From Ceratopteris richardii (taxonomy: Eukaryota; Streptophyta; Polypodiopsida; Polypodiales; Pteridaceae): a stretch of DNA of 64,000 nucleotides. Location: positions 16,662,267 through 16,726,266 of the forward strand of contig CM035431.1 in NCBI GenBank assembly GCA_020310875.1, written 5' to 3'. The translations under genes were made by a program, and so were the position numbers. This document shows positions 32,323 through 43,970 of the stretch, one piece after another. The notes under the pieces were generated by a model. It searched no databases. It was not told the DNA's origin and worked only from the letters and a program-made list of their open reading frames with translations. Numbering within the stretch: the stretch's first letter is position 1; the number at the start of each line of letters is the position of its first letter.

Positions 32323-35300
32323 GTGCATTCCATAGGATCAGGATCCTCATGGATGCATGAAGATACCCACTTATGGATGTGCAAAGTGGCAGTAGAAGAG
32401 GAGAAAAGAGAAAAGGCCAGAGAAATAGGTGCAAACGAAACACATAGACCCATTCAAGACCCAGCCTATGCACCTGTAGTCTTTCCTGATGAGGAATTTG
32501 AACCCCATGGCTGGGCAGAAATCCTAGCAACAATGGATGTAGCCATCAATGAAGAGCAGTGGACACCTCATTGTGATGAGGATGGCTATGACATTTCAGT
32601 CTTTTCAATAGAGCCAATCATGGGAGATGCAGTTTTAGAAGAATGCGAACCTATCCTTGATGCATTTGAGGATGCGAGTGACTCCGATCTAGAGTCAATC
32701 ATCATGGACCCACCTTTTGCATCAGATGAAGAATACTTCTATGAAGTAGAATTTCAACCCCAGAGGCACGGAGAGCTTACAAATGAGGTGAGGTTAGCCA
32801 CACAAGTAGCTTCTAAAAGCGGAGGAAAGAAAAGAAAGAAGAAGGAAGTCACTCTGGAGGCAGAAGAATCCTTGTTTGAGGTCCCTGAAAACTTTAAAAA
32901 ATATGAGATAGACGATAGGAGGGTCATGATAAGAATGCCTAAACGTGAGGCACAAGCAGGAGAAGCCTATGATAGCAAGGAAACTACCAAGAAAATAGTT
33001 GTCGCCATCGAGGAAGGAGAAGAAAGATGCACATACATAGGTCATGACCTGACAGAAGAGGAAGAACAAGAGCTGATAGACTTGCTAAGAGAATACCGAG
33101 ATGTATTTGCTTGGAGTTATAAGGACTTGAAAGGGGTAGACCCTGATATATGTTCACATACAATCCCCATGACCTCAGACGCCAGACCCTCGAAACAGAA
33201 GCCCTACACATACAATGATAACTATGCTGCTAAGATCAAAGAGGAGATAGATCGACTGGTTGAAGCCGGATTCATCTATGAAATTGAGCACACTGAGTGG
33301 GTATCCCCCATTGTAGTGGTGCCCAAGAAAAATGGAAAGCTGCATGTGTGTATTAACCTTAAAAAAGTTAATGCCGCCACGATTAGAGACAGTTATCCGC
33401 TTCCTATCACTGAGCATCTATTAAAAAGGGTAGCAGGCAAGGAAGTGTACAGCTTCCTAGATGGGTTTTCGGGCTACAATCAAGTAGCCATTGCTCCAGA
33501 GGATCAACATAAGACGGCTTTTGCCACGGAGTGGGGCATATTTGCCTTTCGGGTAATGCCATTCGGGTTTACCAATGCACCGGCTACCTTTCAAAGATTA
33601 ATGTGTCACGTGTTTAAAGAGTTCTTGAGGAAGAATTTGGAAGTCTATGTTGATGATCTTTGCGCTCATTCCAACATTAGACAGACCCATATACCCAAAC
33701 TCAGACAGATCTTTGACAAATGTAGAGAATATCAAGTCTGCCTGAACCCAGAAAAGTGCGTTTTTATGGTCAGGCAAGGCAAGATTCTAGGACACATAGT
33801 GTCAAAGAATGGCATATCCACTGATGAAGAGAAAGTGAGAGCCATAGCAGAGCTACCTAGGCCAAAGAACGTCAAGGAAGTACAGGCTTTCATGGGACAT
33901 TGTGGTTACTACCGTCGGTTCATCCACATGTATGCTGTCATCGCAAAGCCCATGTACGGACTTCTAACTAACTTTGAGTGGACTGAGGAATGTGAGAATT
34001 CCTTCCAGGAGCTTAAACGAAGATTATGTTCAGCACCAATCTTGACCACTCCAAATTGGAGCAAGCCATTCCATGTTCATGTGGATGCCTCCAATTATGC
34101 TATTGGATGTGTACTTGCACAACCTACGGGTGAAGGGAACATGGATCTCCCTATTGCCTATGCCAGTAGACAATTGAATGCTGCTGAACGGAACTATACA
34201 ACCACCGAACGAGAAGGATTAGGCATGGTATATGCAGTTAAAAAGTTTAGACATTATTTTCTTGCAAATAAGTTCAAATTTTTTACTGATCACCAAGCTC
34301 TACTGTACTTGGTAAACAAGCCATGTAATACAAGCAGATTAGTAAGATGGTTTCTCTTACTAATGGAGTATGACTTTCAGGTAGTAGTGAGAAAAGGCAG
34401 AACTCACCTAAGAGCAGATCATCTCTCAAGGCTCACATCAAGAGAATCCCCACAAGGAGTGTCAGATGACCTTCCTGATGCTTACTTGTTTAATTTGGAA
34501 ATGGTACCGCAGTGGGCTAAGCCATTGGTACCAGTATTGACATACGGGCCTAACCACCCAGTAACAAACACGGAGGATAGAGAGGTAGTAAAAGCCCAAA
34601 AGTACCACATCATGGCAGGAAGTATGTACAAGCACATAGATCAAGGGATCTTGGCCTGTTGTGTGGAAGAGGACGAGTACGCTAAGTGGTTGCAATTGGC
34701 ACATGTAGGTGCATTAGAGCAACACTACTCAAAACAACGAACCCTACAGACCCTGAGGAGACTAGGAGTGCATTGGCCGACTATGGAAGCTGATGTCCAA
34801 AAGTTGTGCAAGGAATGCCCAATCTGCTTCACTAAACCACCGGTGGAGCATGCCACTCTTTACCAAGTGTCCATAGTGCCGGATTGGAGTGAACCGCTAG
34901 TATCCTTTCTGAGGACTAAAACATTCCCTCCAGACATGACTCTGGCTAGGAAAAGGAGTTTAGAACAAGAAGCCCAGGATTACTCACTTATTGGTGATAA
35001 TCTATACAAACGTGGTAAAGACGGTTACCTGAGACTATGTGTCCATGAGAGTGAATATCTCAAGATCTTGGAAACTGCTCACCAAGGTGTAGCAGGAGGA
35101 CACTTTGGACCAGATCGGGTGATCAAGGCAATACTATTTGCGGGCTTCTGGTGGCCGACCCTTCACATGGATGCACATACCTATGTGAAACGATGTGATG
35201 TCTGTCAGAGAACTCAATATCCTATACGTAAAGATGAGATGCCGCTGAAACCTATGATGGGTGGACGTGCATTCTCTAAGTGGGGAATAGACTTCGTAGG

Positions 35301-37077
35301 TCCTATTAATCCCCCAGCTAAGGGTTCCCATGCAAAATATATCATTGTTGCAACAGACTATCTAACAAAGTGGGTAGAGGTAAAAGCCACAACGAAGAAC
35401 GATGCTCAAACCACAGCTAAGTTTTTATTTGAGAATGTGTTCACTAGATACGGGCTACCTATAGAGCTAGTTAGTGATAGAGGCACTCACTTCTTGAATG
35501 AAGTTATTGAAAAACTGCTCCAAGAATTCTTGGTAGTGCATAAGAAGTCTGCCCCCTATCACCCTCAAGCTAATGGACAAGCTGAAAGCACCAACAAGAT
35601 CTTATGCAATGTACTGACAAAATTAGTGAACAATAAACGCTCTGATTGGGACAAACAGCTACACCATGCTGTTTGGGCATACCGAGTCGCCTACAAGACG
35701 GTACTCCAAGCCACCCCCTTTCAGATGGTGTTTGGCCAGAATGCAGTGCTACCATTGGACTTCCTAATACCTACACTGAAAGTAGCACAAGAGCATGAAT
35801 GGACGGGTCATGAACTCTCCTCTAGACTTTTTGACCTTGAACGATTAGGAGAAACAAGACTGAGGGTGGCTGCAGGGATATATGCAGCTAAGAAACGACA
35901 GAAGGCATACTTTGATGCCCATGTGAAGGATAAGGGCTTGAAAGCAGGAGATCTAGTTTTAGTCTACACATTGAAACAACACGCAAGGAAGCTAGAAAAG
36001 AGAGGCTACGGACCTATGATCATCAATAAGATCTCCACGAGTGGAGCAGTACAACTAGCCACTTTAGAGGGTGATGTTCTCCCAAACTATATTAGCGGAT
36101 GCAGAGTCAAGCTGTATCAGGAACCCCTCACGGAGGAAATGCTAAGTCGACTCAATACTGCTAAGCAACGTAAAGAGGAGGAAAAACGAATTCGAGAAGA
36201 AGCACAGGCAGAGGCCTTAGAGCACATCAGACGAATGAAGTTGAGGAGACAAGGGAGGGATCAACCTATGATTGACACTCAAGAGTCTCCAGGCTATCAC
36301 ATGGCCATGTGTGAGGCTTCAGGTGAACGTACCCATAAGATAGTGGATCGAGGACCTTTTGTGATCCTAGAAATAGGACAAAGAGACAGCACAACAAGCG
36401 TGAGAGCTTTAATTGATTCAGGAGCAGCCACAAGTGCAGTTCGGCTTTCTTATTGCCAACAGCTGCAATTGGAGGTAAAACCCCTAGAAGCATATCTGAT
36501 AGGATTAGGAGGTGTTGAAACCCCTTGCATGGGAGAGGTGGATCTTCCCCTCTACATACAAGAGGTCCTCATGCCAGCAAAAGTGCTAGTGTGTGAAGAC
36601 GAGGATCTGACCGAACCTCTTGTCTTAGGCCAAGACTGGATCTATGATCACGTAGTCAACCTCAACCTAAGAAATGGACTTCTTCAGGCTTCGGTAGGCC
36701 AAAGCCGTCTCACGATTGAATTAGAAAATCAAGCAATCAAACCAATAGAACAGGCACCAACTCCTGGTCCCTCCAGGAATCCACATGAAGATAACAATGT
36801 TGTTCTTGTCCAAACTTCTATGGTGCAGAGGATTGTCAATCTTACTGAAGGTACAGGAGCCAATAAGGAGTTCCTAACTGATCCAAAGAAGATTCTAAAC
36901 AGGAAGACCGAACATCACTCAACACGAAGGAGGCCGCTGATCAAGAGGCAGGAGCGCCAACCCGTGCAACACGGAGCACCTCGTGGCGCGAAGCAGATCT
37001 GGATACGCAAGGATGGAAAACCCACCACTCTAATAGCAGACTCCGGAGGAGACAACAAACAAGCCACACCATCATAG
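32323..37077 (+). CDS. Giant gypsy pol (RT, RNase H, integrase, second protease-like domain)
   Basis: An open frame of 1,584 residues. After an acidic N-terminal 230 residues comes RT (VSPIVVVPKKNGKLHVC; FGFTNAPATFQ; catalytic YVDD at about residue 442), RNase H (HVDASNYAIGCVLAQ, TDHQALLYL; about 585-690), two separate HHCC zinc-binding segments (about 794-840 and 919-962), and the integrase core (WGIDFVGPI, VSDRGTHF, YHPQANGQAESTNK; about 985-1,095). Near residues 1,340-1,460 follows an unexpected retropepsin-like region, ALIDSGAATSAVRLS with EPLVLGQDWIYD downstream. The frame looks whole. Confidence 0.9.
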   Translation: MHSIGSGSSWMHEDTHLWMCKVAVEEEKREKAREIGANETHRPIQDPAYAPVVFPDEEFEPHGWAEILATMDVAINEEQWTPHCDEDGYDISVFSIEPIMGDAVLEECEPILDAFEDASDSDLESIIMDPPFASDEEYFYEVEFQPQRHGELTNEVRLATQVASKSGGKKRKKKEVTLEAEESLFEVPENFKKYEIDDRRVMIRMPKREAQAGEAYDSKETTKKIVVAIEEGEERCTYIGHDLTEEEEQELIDLLREYRDVFAWSYKDLKGVDPDICSHTIPMTSDARPSKQKPYTYNDNYAAKIKEEIDRLVEAGFIYEIEHTEWVSPIVVVPKKNGKLHVCINLKKVNAATIRDSYPLPITEHLLKRVAGKEVYSFLDGFSGYNQVAIAPEDQHKTAFATEWGIFAFRVMPFGFTNAPATFQRLMCHVFKEFLRKNLEVYVDDLCAHSNIRQTHIPKLRQIFDKCREYQVCLNPEKCVFMVRQGKILGHIVSKNGISTDEEKVRAIAELPRPKNVKEVQAFMGHCGYYRRFIHMYAVIAKPMYGLLTNFEWTEECENSFQELKRRLCSAPILTTPNWSKPFHVHVDASNYAIGCVLAQPTGEGNMDLPIAYASRQLNAAERNYTTTEREGLGMVYAVKKFRHYFLANKFKFFTDHQALLYLVNKPCNTSRLVRWFLLLMEYDFQVVVRKGRTHLRADHLSRLTSRESPQGVSDDLPDAYLFNLEMVPQWAKPLVPVLTYGPNHPVTNTEDREVVKAQKYHIMAGSMYKHIDQGILACCVEEDEYAKWLQLAHVGALEQHYSKQRTLQTLRRLGVHWPTMEADVQKLCKECPICFTKPPVEHATLYQVSIVPDWSEPLVSFLRTKTFPPDMTLARKRSLEQEAQDYSLIGDNLYKRGKDGYLRLCVHESEYLKILETAHQGVAGGHFGPDRVIKAILFAGFWWPTLHMDAHTYVKRCDVCQRTQYPIRKDEMPLKPMMGGRAFSKWGIDFVGPINPPAKGSHAKYIIVATDYLTKWVEVKATTKNDAQTTAKFLFENVFTRYGLPIELVSDRGTHFLNEVIEKLLQEFLVVHKKSAPYHPQANGQAESTNKILCNVLTKLVNNKRSDWDKQLHHAVWAYRVAYKTVLQATPFQMVFGQNAVLPLDFLIPTLKVAQEHEWTGHELSSRLFDLERLGETRLRVAAGIYAAKKRQKAYFDAHVKDKGLKAGDLVLVYTLKQHARKLEKRGYGPMIINKISTSGAVQLATLEGDVLPNYISGCRVKLYQEPLTEEMLSRLNTAKQRKEEEKRIREEAQAEALEHIRRMKLRRQGRDQPMIDTQESPGYHMAMCEASGERTHKIVDRGPFVILEIGQRDSTTSVRALIDSGAATSAVRLSYCQQLQLEVKPLEAYLIGLGGVETPCMGEVDLPLYIQEVLMPAKVLVCEDEDLTEPLVLGQDWIYDHVVNLNLRNGLLQASVGQSRLTIELENQAIKPIEQAPTPGPSRNPHEDNNVVLVQTSMVQRIVNLTEGTGANKEFLTDPKKILNRKTEHHSTRRRPLIKRQERQPVQHGAPRGAKQIWIRKDGKPTTLIADSGGDNKQATPS

Positions 37078-37083
37078 ACACAA

Positions 37084-40000
37084 GTGAAGGAGTACCCTAG
37101 GAAACCTCCTAGGCACACCACATCTATTTGGGTCCTTAAGCGGTCAAGGAAGGCTAGCCCCAATGCTAGACACATATGGGTGCCCAAGGCCTGTTTACGA
37201 GCCCAAATAGCTCCAACTCTAGTTACTGGCATAATTCAACACTCTCAAGTCCGCTCGACTAACAACGCAGGAACTCTACCTAAAAACCACTCTGACCCAC
37301 ACTCAGTCACATCGAGGAATGCCTGGAAATGGGTACCCAAAAGGTCCCAAATCCATCACAACCTAGTTCATAAACCGTTGCCTGTCTTTAGCTCTAAGAG
37401 CTACGAATCCCCTATCAAAGTTTGGAGACCTAAACCATGTATCAAACCCCCTGACCCAATTTTTGTAAATCCATCCACTCTGACATAGGTGCATTCCGAG
37501 TCCACTGCATAACCAAAGTAGGCATCTAGGATGATACTGACCTCTAATCACCACTCACACCTATCACAAGCACTTCATCTCTGACCACTAACCTTCGGGA
37601 TTGTCATGTTAGTATTGTGAAGGGAACATCATTACATCCTGTTTCCTATGCAACACTAATGTGCCTTTCTTCTTCTAGCAGATAAGCACCCGATTCCCAT
37701 GGCAGCAGTAGCAGGCACAAGCTCTCAGGCAGGCTCTGGTGCTCAAATCAATTGGGATGCCATGCCGGTGGAGGCCCCACCAACAGCTCGGCCTGAAGAG
37801 TTCGTGAATGTGCGGAGAATTCCTATTCCAGATCCACCAAATGGCCTAGGCACTTCAGATGTATGGCACGCATGTACCTTCTGACTTCGACCCCTTGATA
37901 CCTGAGTCAATGAAAAGCAACAGAATCAAGAAGCTAAAAGAAATTTGCGCCCTCACCCCCAACATTGCCATACCATTGCGGATGTGCCTCCAACACTTCG
38001 CATTCCCAGCTCAGGACCGTTTCACCCAACCTTACAAGAAAATATGGTATGGGCTATATCTAGCAGAGACTGGAAGCTTGCCCATTAAGATGCCTGTATG
38101 GATCTTGGACCAAGTGTATGAAGCAGGCAAGTGGGGTGTGAGGAAGCCTACTTTACACGGCTGTTGTGCGCTTACAAGGATTATTTATCGATGTCTTGCA
38201 TATGATGTGCCGGTTGCCAGAGCCCTAAAATATTCACAGCTGGAGTTTTTCAAAGGGCGGAAGTCAGGGAGCCAACCTGCGAAACGGATGCGTGGATCCC
38301 TCTCCCAGGTAATGATCCCTCACGAGGCCACGACCAAAGCTTCCCCCAGAGAAGAAGCCCAGGTCGCACCGGTCACGATCCATCTTCAAGGAGTTCAAGC
38401 AGGGGATGTGGTACAACCCACTCCATCCGCCCCTCCACTACCTACCGATGTAGAGTTTGCATCTATGGCCAACTTCACAGAAGATCCAAACTTTGATTTT
38501 GAAAGATTCCTACAGACGGCCCACTTGTCGGACAGTGAAGGTTTCCCTGACAATGACGATCCAGGAGCATCATTCCAAAGAGAACTGCCACATGGCGAAG
38601 CAAGCAGAGTACATGGGGAAGAGGTGGCACAACATCCTCATGACCCAAACACACAAGTTCAGGAAGGTGCACAAAGAAATGAACCAGAAGACAGTGAAGA
38701 GGAAGTCCCTGCCTATACCGCACAACTCAAAAGACTATACCGGACAATCAAGCAGGTGTAGAGGAGACACAAGATGTCAGAAGAAGCAAATCGAGCCCTA
38801 GTAAACCACATGTTGCAATCGGAGAACATCGACCCACATTTTGTAGAATCGTTGAACCTTTTGGCGGACACCTGTGGCATCGGGGAAGCCATGAGAACAT
38901 TGGTCTATCAGGCGAACCCTACTTATGATCAAAGAAGGATAGATACAAGGCCACGGCGGGGAAAGATGATTCAAATGGAGGTATCTACCGTATTGCCTAC
39001 TTCAATGACAGAAGATGTTCAGATGGTTAGCCCTAGTCCCAGTGACGAACCAGATGTAAATACACATTCACCACCTCCGCCATCACCTCCCAGCCAGCCT
39101 TCAGAACCCTTTTCCACGAGTCTTTCTGAACCGATATCCACCCATGGTGAAACCAATGTACACACCTCCTTTTCTACAGCCTTCCCTTTACCCACAGCCA
39201 TCACTTCTGCCCAAATTTTTGAACCCCACACAGGTCATCCTGCCACCGATCAAACTATAATAGGTCACCCCTCTTATCTCCCCGCCCTGGGACAACCACT
39301 TGCCACTAGCCAAACCTTATCCCAACCTTTTCCATTCACCCACACAGTTCCTTCCTCCCAACCCCTACCCACTGTACCCCTGTTAACCCCCTCAGGCTCA
39401 ACCCAAGTCACACAACCGTCATTCTGGACAAACCTTGTAAATATACTCCAACAGGTGGAGAATTATAATAAAAAGTCCCTTCCCCAACCCCACTCCCCCA
39501 CATTCACTGCCACCACTAACACACCACCTACCGTTCCCTTATTCACAATTCACTCTTCACACACTATCACATCCGATCCCATGGATATTTCACCATCCAC
39601 AGGAGCACCCACCGCCACGTCTGTTCCACCATCATCACATCTCACTTCACTCATAAGCACATCATCCACTTTTCCCTTCCCCATTTCCCGACCCTTTGCA
39701 TGTTCCACCTCTACCCATGCATCCACATCATTTAGTAGTGCACTAGACACCATGGTTGAAGCGGCCACTCAGCTTAAGCAAGAGTATAAGCTATTAGAAG
39801 AAAATAACACAGAGCTGTGCAATCTCTCGACTCAACTCTAGGCACGAGTCGATGCCTTGGAACTAGGTAATACAACACTACAACACCAGGTGACTGACCT
39901 CCAACAACCGAAGACAGAACTCAAAGCTAAGTATGCAGAGACAGGCAAAGCTATGGAGGAACAACTCAGAGAACAAATGGGCCGCAATGCGAGACTTCAA

Positions 40001-41587
40001 TGCAACATGGCTCTACTACATCGCCATCTAGCAGCGGCTCAAGAAGAGAATAGAAGGCTACAACAACAAAACCAGGAGAACCTAGAAGCGGCCATGGAAA
40101 ACACCCCGAGAGCAACTATAGACCCTGCAAAATTCCAAGTTGTCCCCTCAGAGCATATTCAACAGGTTTTAGAAGGTTATGCGACCCTCCTGGAGGCCCA
40201 TGATCAGTTGGCAGACCAGATAAAGGAACTACGAGGATCCAAAGTATTGACAACACACCCACCCACACCTAAAGAGACGGTCGAGGCCGCTACTTCGCCA
40301 GAACTTGAACCTTCAACCAACAGTGAGGTACTTGAGCTACGACAACAGGTTGCAGAACTAAAAATCAAGTTGTTATAGTATGAACGACCTCCCTCTCCAC
40401 CTGATCAAACCATAGAAGAAGAAACAGTAGTCATTCCAGTGGAGGAGACGTTTGAAGACAATTATGAGCCTCAACCCCTTCCAGGAGGCAGAATTACGGA
40501 GGAAGGCCAAGACACATATGAGGAGCCCCCATCGGCATGGATGAAGCAGGTAGAGGAGATGGGCCACACTCACGAAGAGCGCGTAGCAACTCAGATGTTG
40601 GCCATGAAAACCATTGAGGAGTCTATACTCAAGTATGAATATTTCTCGCACTTGGCTCCTAGGCGGTTGATAACTAGCTCAGAGTTACAATATAAACCTT
40701 ATTTTGTATTATTGGCAGACTACAATGCTGAGATCAAACGCATAACCAACAAGTATCCCTCTTTCGCAACACAGTTCGAACCCAAGGACATCCCAGAAGC
40801 CGCCAAAAAAGGGGCCATATTCCAGCTCATATGGAGACAAAAGTTACTGGAGACCTATCCGAAAATGTTACGAACATGGGATCATGCTCCCATGCATCTG
40901 AAATATAACCCATGCTTTGGACCGGTACAAAGAAGACGCTCCTGGAAAGCATTCGCCATCAAGGTTCAGAACAATGTGAATTGCAAACAGTGGCTGAACT
41001 ACCCCAAAATCGCACCACCGATAGGCCCACCTACAATAGCGTACATGATGGCTACCATCCGATATTGGCTTCCACGCCTCCACTCCATGCCAGATGTAGC
41101 TGCACAGATGCTACTCAAGATATTTGATATGATGCAGGTTGTGCTCAAAACCTTCCGCAACGTATGTAACATTCAGCCTCCGATTCCTGGCTTCATCAAT
41201 GGCAATTATGACCTCCTGTATGATATGAGCACAACCCCAAGCATACAAGTTGCTTATGCATGGCAGGCACGCATCAGATATCTCCCTACCTGCTATAAGC
41301 AAACCTTCGACGACATGTTCACCACGGGATTTTGGGAAGCACGTTCAGAGGTATTTGCACCACGACCAACCCACCTGCTGCAACTATTTGCGTGCGAGCA
41401 AACAATGCATTCAGAGCTCTACACTACACCACAACCTAACATGCCTGGAGCTGTGAATTGGGATGCCCTCCAGAGCGATTTGGTCCGGGGACTACGTATA
41501 AAAGAACAAGAATTGGCAACCGACCTCCTGCAGAAGTACATCGATCAAACAGTGGAGCAGAGGTCTGTCAGAGGCGACAGACACTAG
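37084..41587 (+). pseudogene. Post-pol coding region of the giant gypsy
   Basis: Long plus-strand coding stretches fill the space between pol and the 3' LTR: 37,084-37,488 (basic, Pro-rich), 37,699-38,761 (helical domain with PFRMCLQHF-like and ARALKYSQLEFFKG words, then acidic), 38,774-39,841 (very rich in Pro, Ser and Thr), 39,857-40,378 (coiled coil) and 40,439-41,587 (compact domain with RRRSWKAFAIKVQNNV and conserved-looking Trp and Cys). No signal peptide or membrane segment typical of an envelope was seen. The region has a handful of breaks, so present activity is doubtful. The protein family was not recognised. Confidence 0.7.
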
Positions 41588-41598
41588 GGGGGGGAGAG

Positions 41599-42178
41599 TG
41601 TTGGCAGTATACGAGAAGAGGCAAGTACGAGCATACAAGCAGATCTAGCACTAAGGCAACCCTTTATTTTTTTCAAAACCCTTACACCATTTAAAAGTGA
41701 TTCTCATCACTAAAAACCCTTGTGAATACCATTTTCACCTTTTTGTAGCTCCATTTTGTACAAGCCGAGGAGTCCTCGAGCTTGAGGAGCCTTAGAAGTA
41801 GTTGCCTACCAATTTTCGTATTTTTTAGACCTCGTTTGAGCCTTCAAATAAGCCCTAGAACCTAATTTTTAACTAGGTCGGACACTAGGTCTGGACAGGG
41901 CCAAAGCTAGTCAAAAACTATAAATAGAGCTAGAGAGCTCATTTTTGGGTTAGCTTCTTGTAGTTTTGAGCTTGTATGAGAACTTGGTTGCAATAGAAGT
42001 GATTCCATTGTCTTACTCTCTTTGTTCTTGCCGTGTGTGCGCGTGTGTGTGTATGTGTGTGCATGTTAGTGTGCTTCTCACTCACACATTTGTGCCTTCA
42101 CTTGCTCGAGGTCTTCATACCATCCTCATGTCTTCCCGGATTGACATTAAAGGAGGTGCTACTCATCACTGAGCTACA
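41599..42178 (+). repeat. Giant gypsy 3' LTR
   Basis: It follows the polypurine tract AGGGGGGGGAGAG and ends GAGCTACA before ACTGT. The TATA box is at 41,919-41,926. Confidence 0.92.
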
Positions 42179-42183
42179 ACTGT

Positions 42184-43633
42184 ACATGCTAAATCATTCA
42201 TAAATCTTTCATAGTCTATGAGCTTATAAAGCCCATGGCATAAAATGCCAAAAGCACTAATCACATCACCATTGGATAGATCATGAATTGTGCATCTGGC
42301 ATCAACAAATTTCACAACCAAGCCAATCTTGGCTAATGCAGAAACTGATAACAGATTCTTCTTGATCCCTAGCACAAATAAAGCATCTGACAAAGTGAAA
42401 GAACTACCATTAGCAGTAGTCAAAAGGATCTTACCAACTCTTATGATAGGATAAGAGGAGTTGTTGGTGCATGTGATAGTATTCCCTATAGGGGCATGCT
42501 TGAGTGAAGTGAAGAAACTACACTCTGAGGTAATATGTTTGGTTGCCCTGGTATCAAAACACCAAACATCTGAGTCTATTGTAGACATATACTGCTCATG
42601 AGAAGATGGGTCAAAATTGCAAACAGTAGTAAATGCCCATTGTTCATTCTGCACAAGATTAGCAAACTCTATTTTTGGTGTAGAGGCCTTTGCAAAAACC
42701 ATTCCAACCTCTTTTTTCTTTGCCTTTTTTGCACCCAGTTTTGGATAGCTCATAATGACATGATCATTTGCTTTACAGTATTTGCAAAACAATTTTTGCT
42801 TTTCTGATTTCCTCTCATCTTTGTCTTCCTTCTTCAAATGTGCAGCATTTGCAGATTTCTGCTTACTAGTAGATGAGCTCCATTTACCTTTGCCCTTCTG
42901 ATTAGTCAAGAAAGCTTGATCTACAACACACGTAATAGACTTGCTTTGCCTAGACTAACCTTCCTACAACATAACAAAAACTAACTCTTGAAATGTTTAA
43001 ACATTTGGATTGCCTTTCATCATCAAACGAAGAGTAGAAGCAAAACTTTGATATGAGTCAGGAAGACCATTCAGAACATTCTACATAAGTGAACAGTCAC
43101 GAAGGACTTCATCAGTAGAAATTAACTGCTCCTTCAAATCCTTGGTCTTTGTCAATATTTTCCACAGAATCACCTTCATTCATGTGCTCACTCTCCAATT
43201 GTTTTCGGAGGTAAGCAACATGAGCCTCATTGCTAGCCTGGTACAATGTGGTAAGTCTATCCCAAACATCCTTAGTTGTTCTACAACAACAAATGTGAGG
43301 AATAATGGCACGTTTGATAGACAAGACTATCAATGCATGTGTGTGAGCATCTTTAGCATCCCAACAAATTTGTTTTGCAGTAGGTGCAACAGGAATCACA
43401 ACACGAACCGGAATATGTAGAATATCAACATCTTCAACACCATCTGCATCAAGTTCAATACCTGTATTTGCAGGTGTAATAGGATGTTTTTCAACACCTT
43501 GCACAATGTTCCACAATCCTTTTGCAACCAATACATGTAACATCATACAAGCCCACAATGGGTAATTGGTACCCTCCAATGTATCCTCAACATCCAACAT
43601 ATAAAATACATCACTTCTTTCAGCCATGGCCAT
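42184..43633 (-). pseudogene. Copia C1 gag and protease region
   Basis: 43,112-43,633 encodes the N-terminal Gag with LEGTNYPLWACMM and the AKDVWDxLTTLYQASNEA-type block. 42,184-42,909 encodes a Lys-rich linker, a single CCHC knuckle (CKYCKANDHVIMSYP), and the copia protease, whose active-site region reads DTRATKH at the usual DSGATKH place. It continues on the far side of the giant gypsy, at 20,346 and below. Broken. Confidence 0.8.
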
Positions 43634-43970
43634 TGACTAAAATACCTTGATGCAAAAAAATGGTTGTATCTAAAAAAGTTGAACAAAACTACCCTGATGA
43701 GGTATAGCAGACTTCGAGATTCTTATACAGGCAAACCGAAACCTGTATATATATTTGGCACAAGAAGATGAAATAGCCTGCACAAGCACTATGATAGTGC
43801 ATTGGGGGGCCAAAACGAGCTCAGATCGCGATTTCACTGCACACAATGAAGTTGTTTTGATCTCCTAATCACCTTGAGTATGCTCACCAAATTTTGTGTG
43901 ATTCTGAGACTACAACTAGAGGGGTCTTGACAATGCCGTAGATGAAGCGCTGACCTACTTTGATACGAAT

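Larger units (their letters stand above)
20352..42178 (+). mobile_element. Giant Ty3/gypsy element (Tat/Athila-like), 21.8 kb
   Basis: The two 580-bp LTRs (20,352-20,931 and 41,599-42,178) differ at about seven positions. The flanks are ATTGT and ACTGT, a 5-bp duplication with one difference. The order is: LTR, primer site TGGCGCCGTGGCCGGGG (20,940-20,956), long leader with a tandem repeat, pre-gag frames, gag, protease, a 6.05-kb DNA transposon, pol (RT-RNase H-integrase plus a second protease-like domain), a 4.4-kb post-pol coding region, polypurine tract (41,586-41,598), LTR. Without the DNA transposon it is about 15.8 kb. The primer site and size suggest the Tat/Athila branch. Gag and pol look whole; the downstream frames have a handful of breaks. 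It is young relative to its neighbours (LTR divergence about 1.2%). Confidence 0.9.

Noticed and set aside
37699-41587. Envelope gene of the giant gypsy
   Set aside because: The region stands in the env position but shows no signal peptide, fusion peptide or membrane segment; it is described only as a post-pol coding region.
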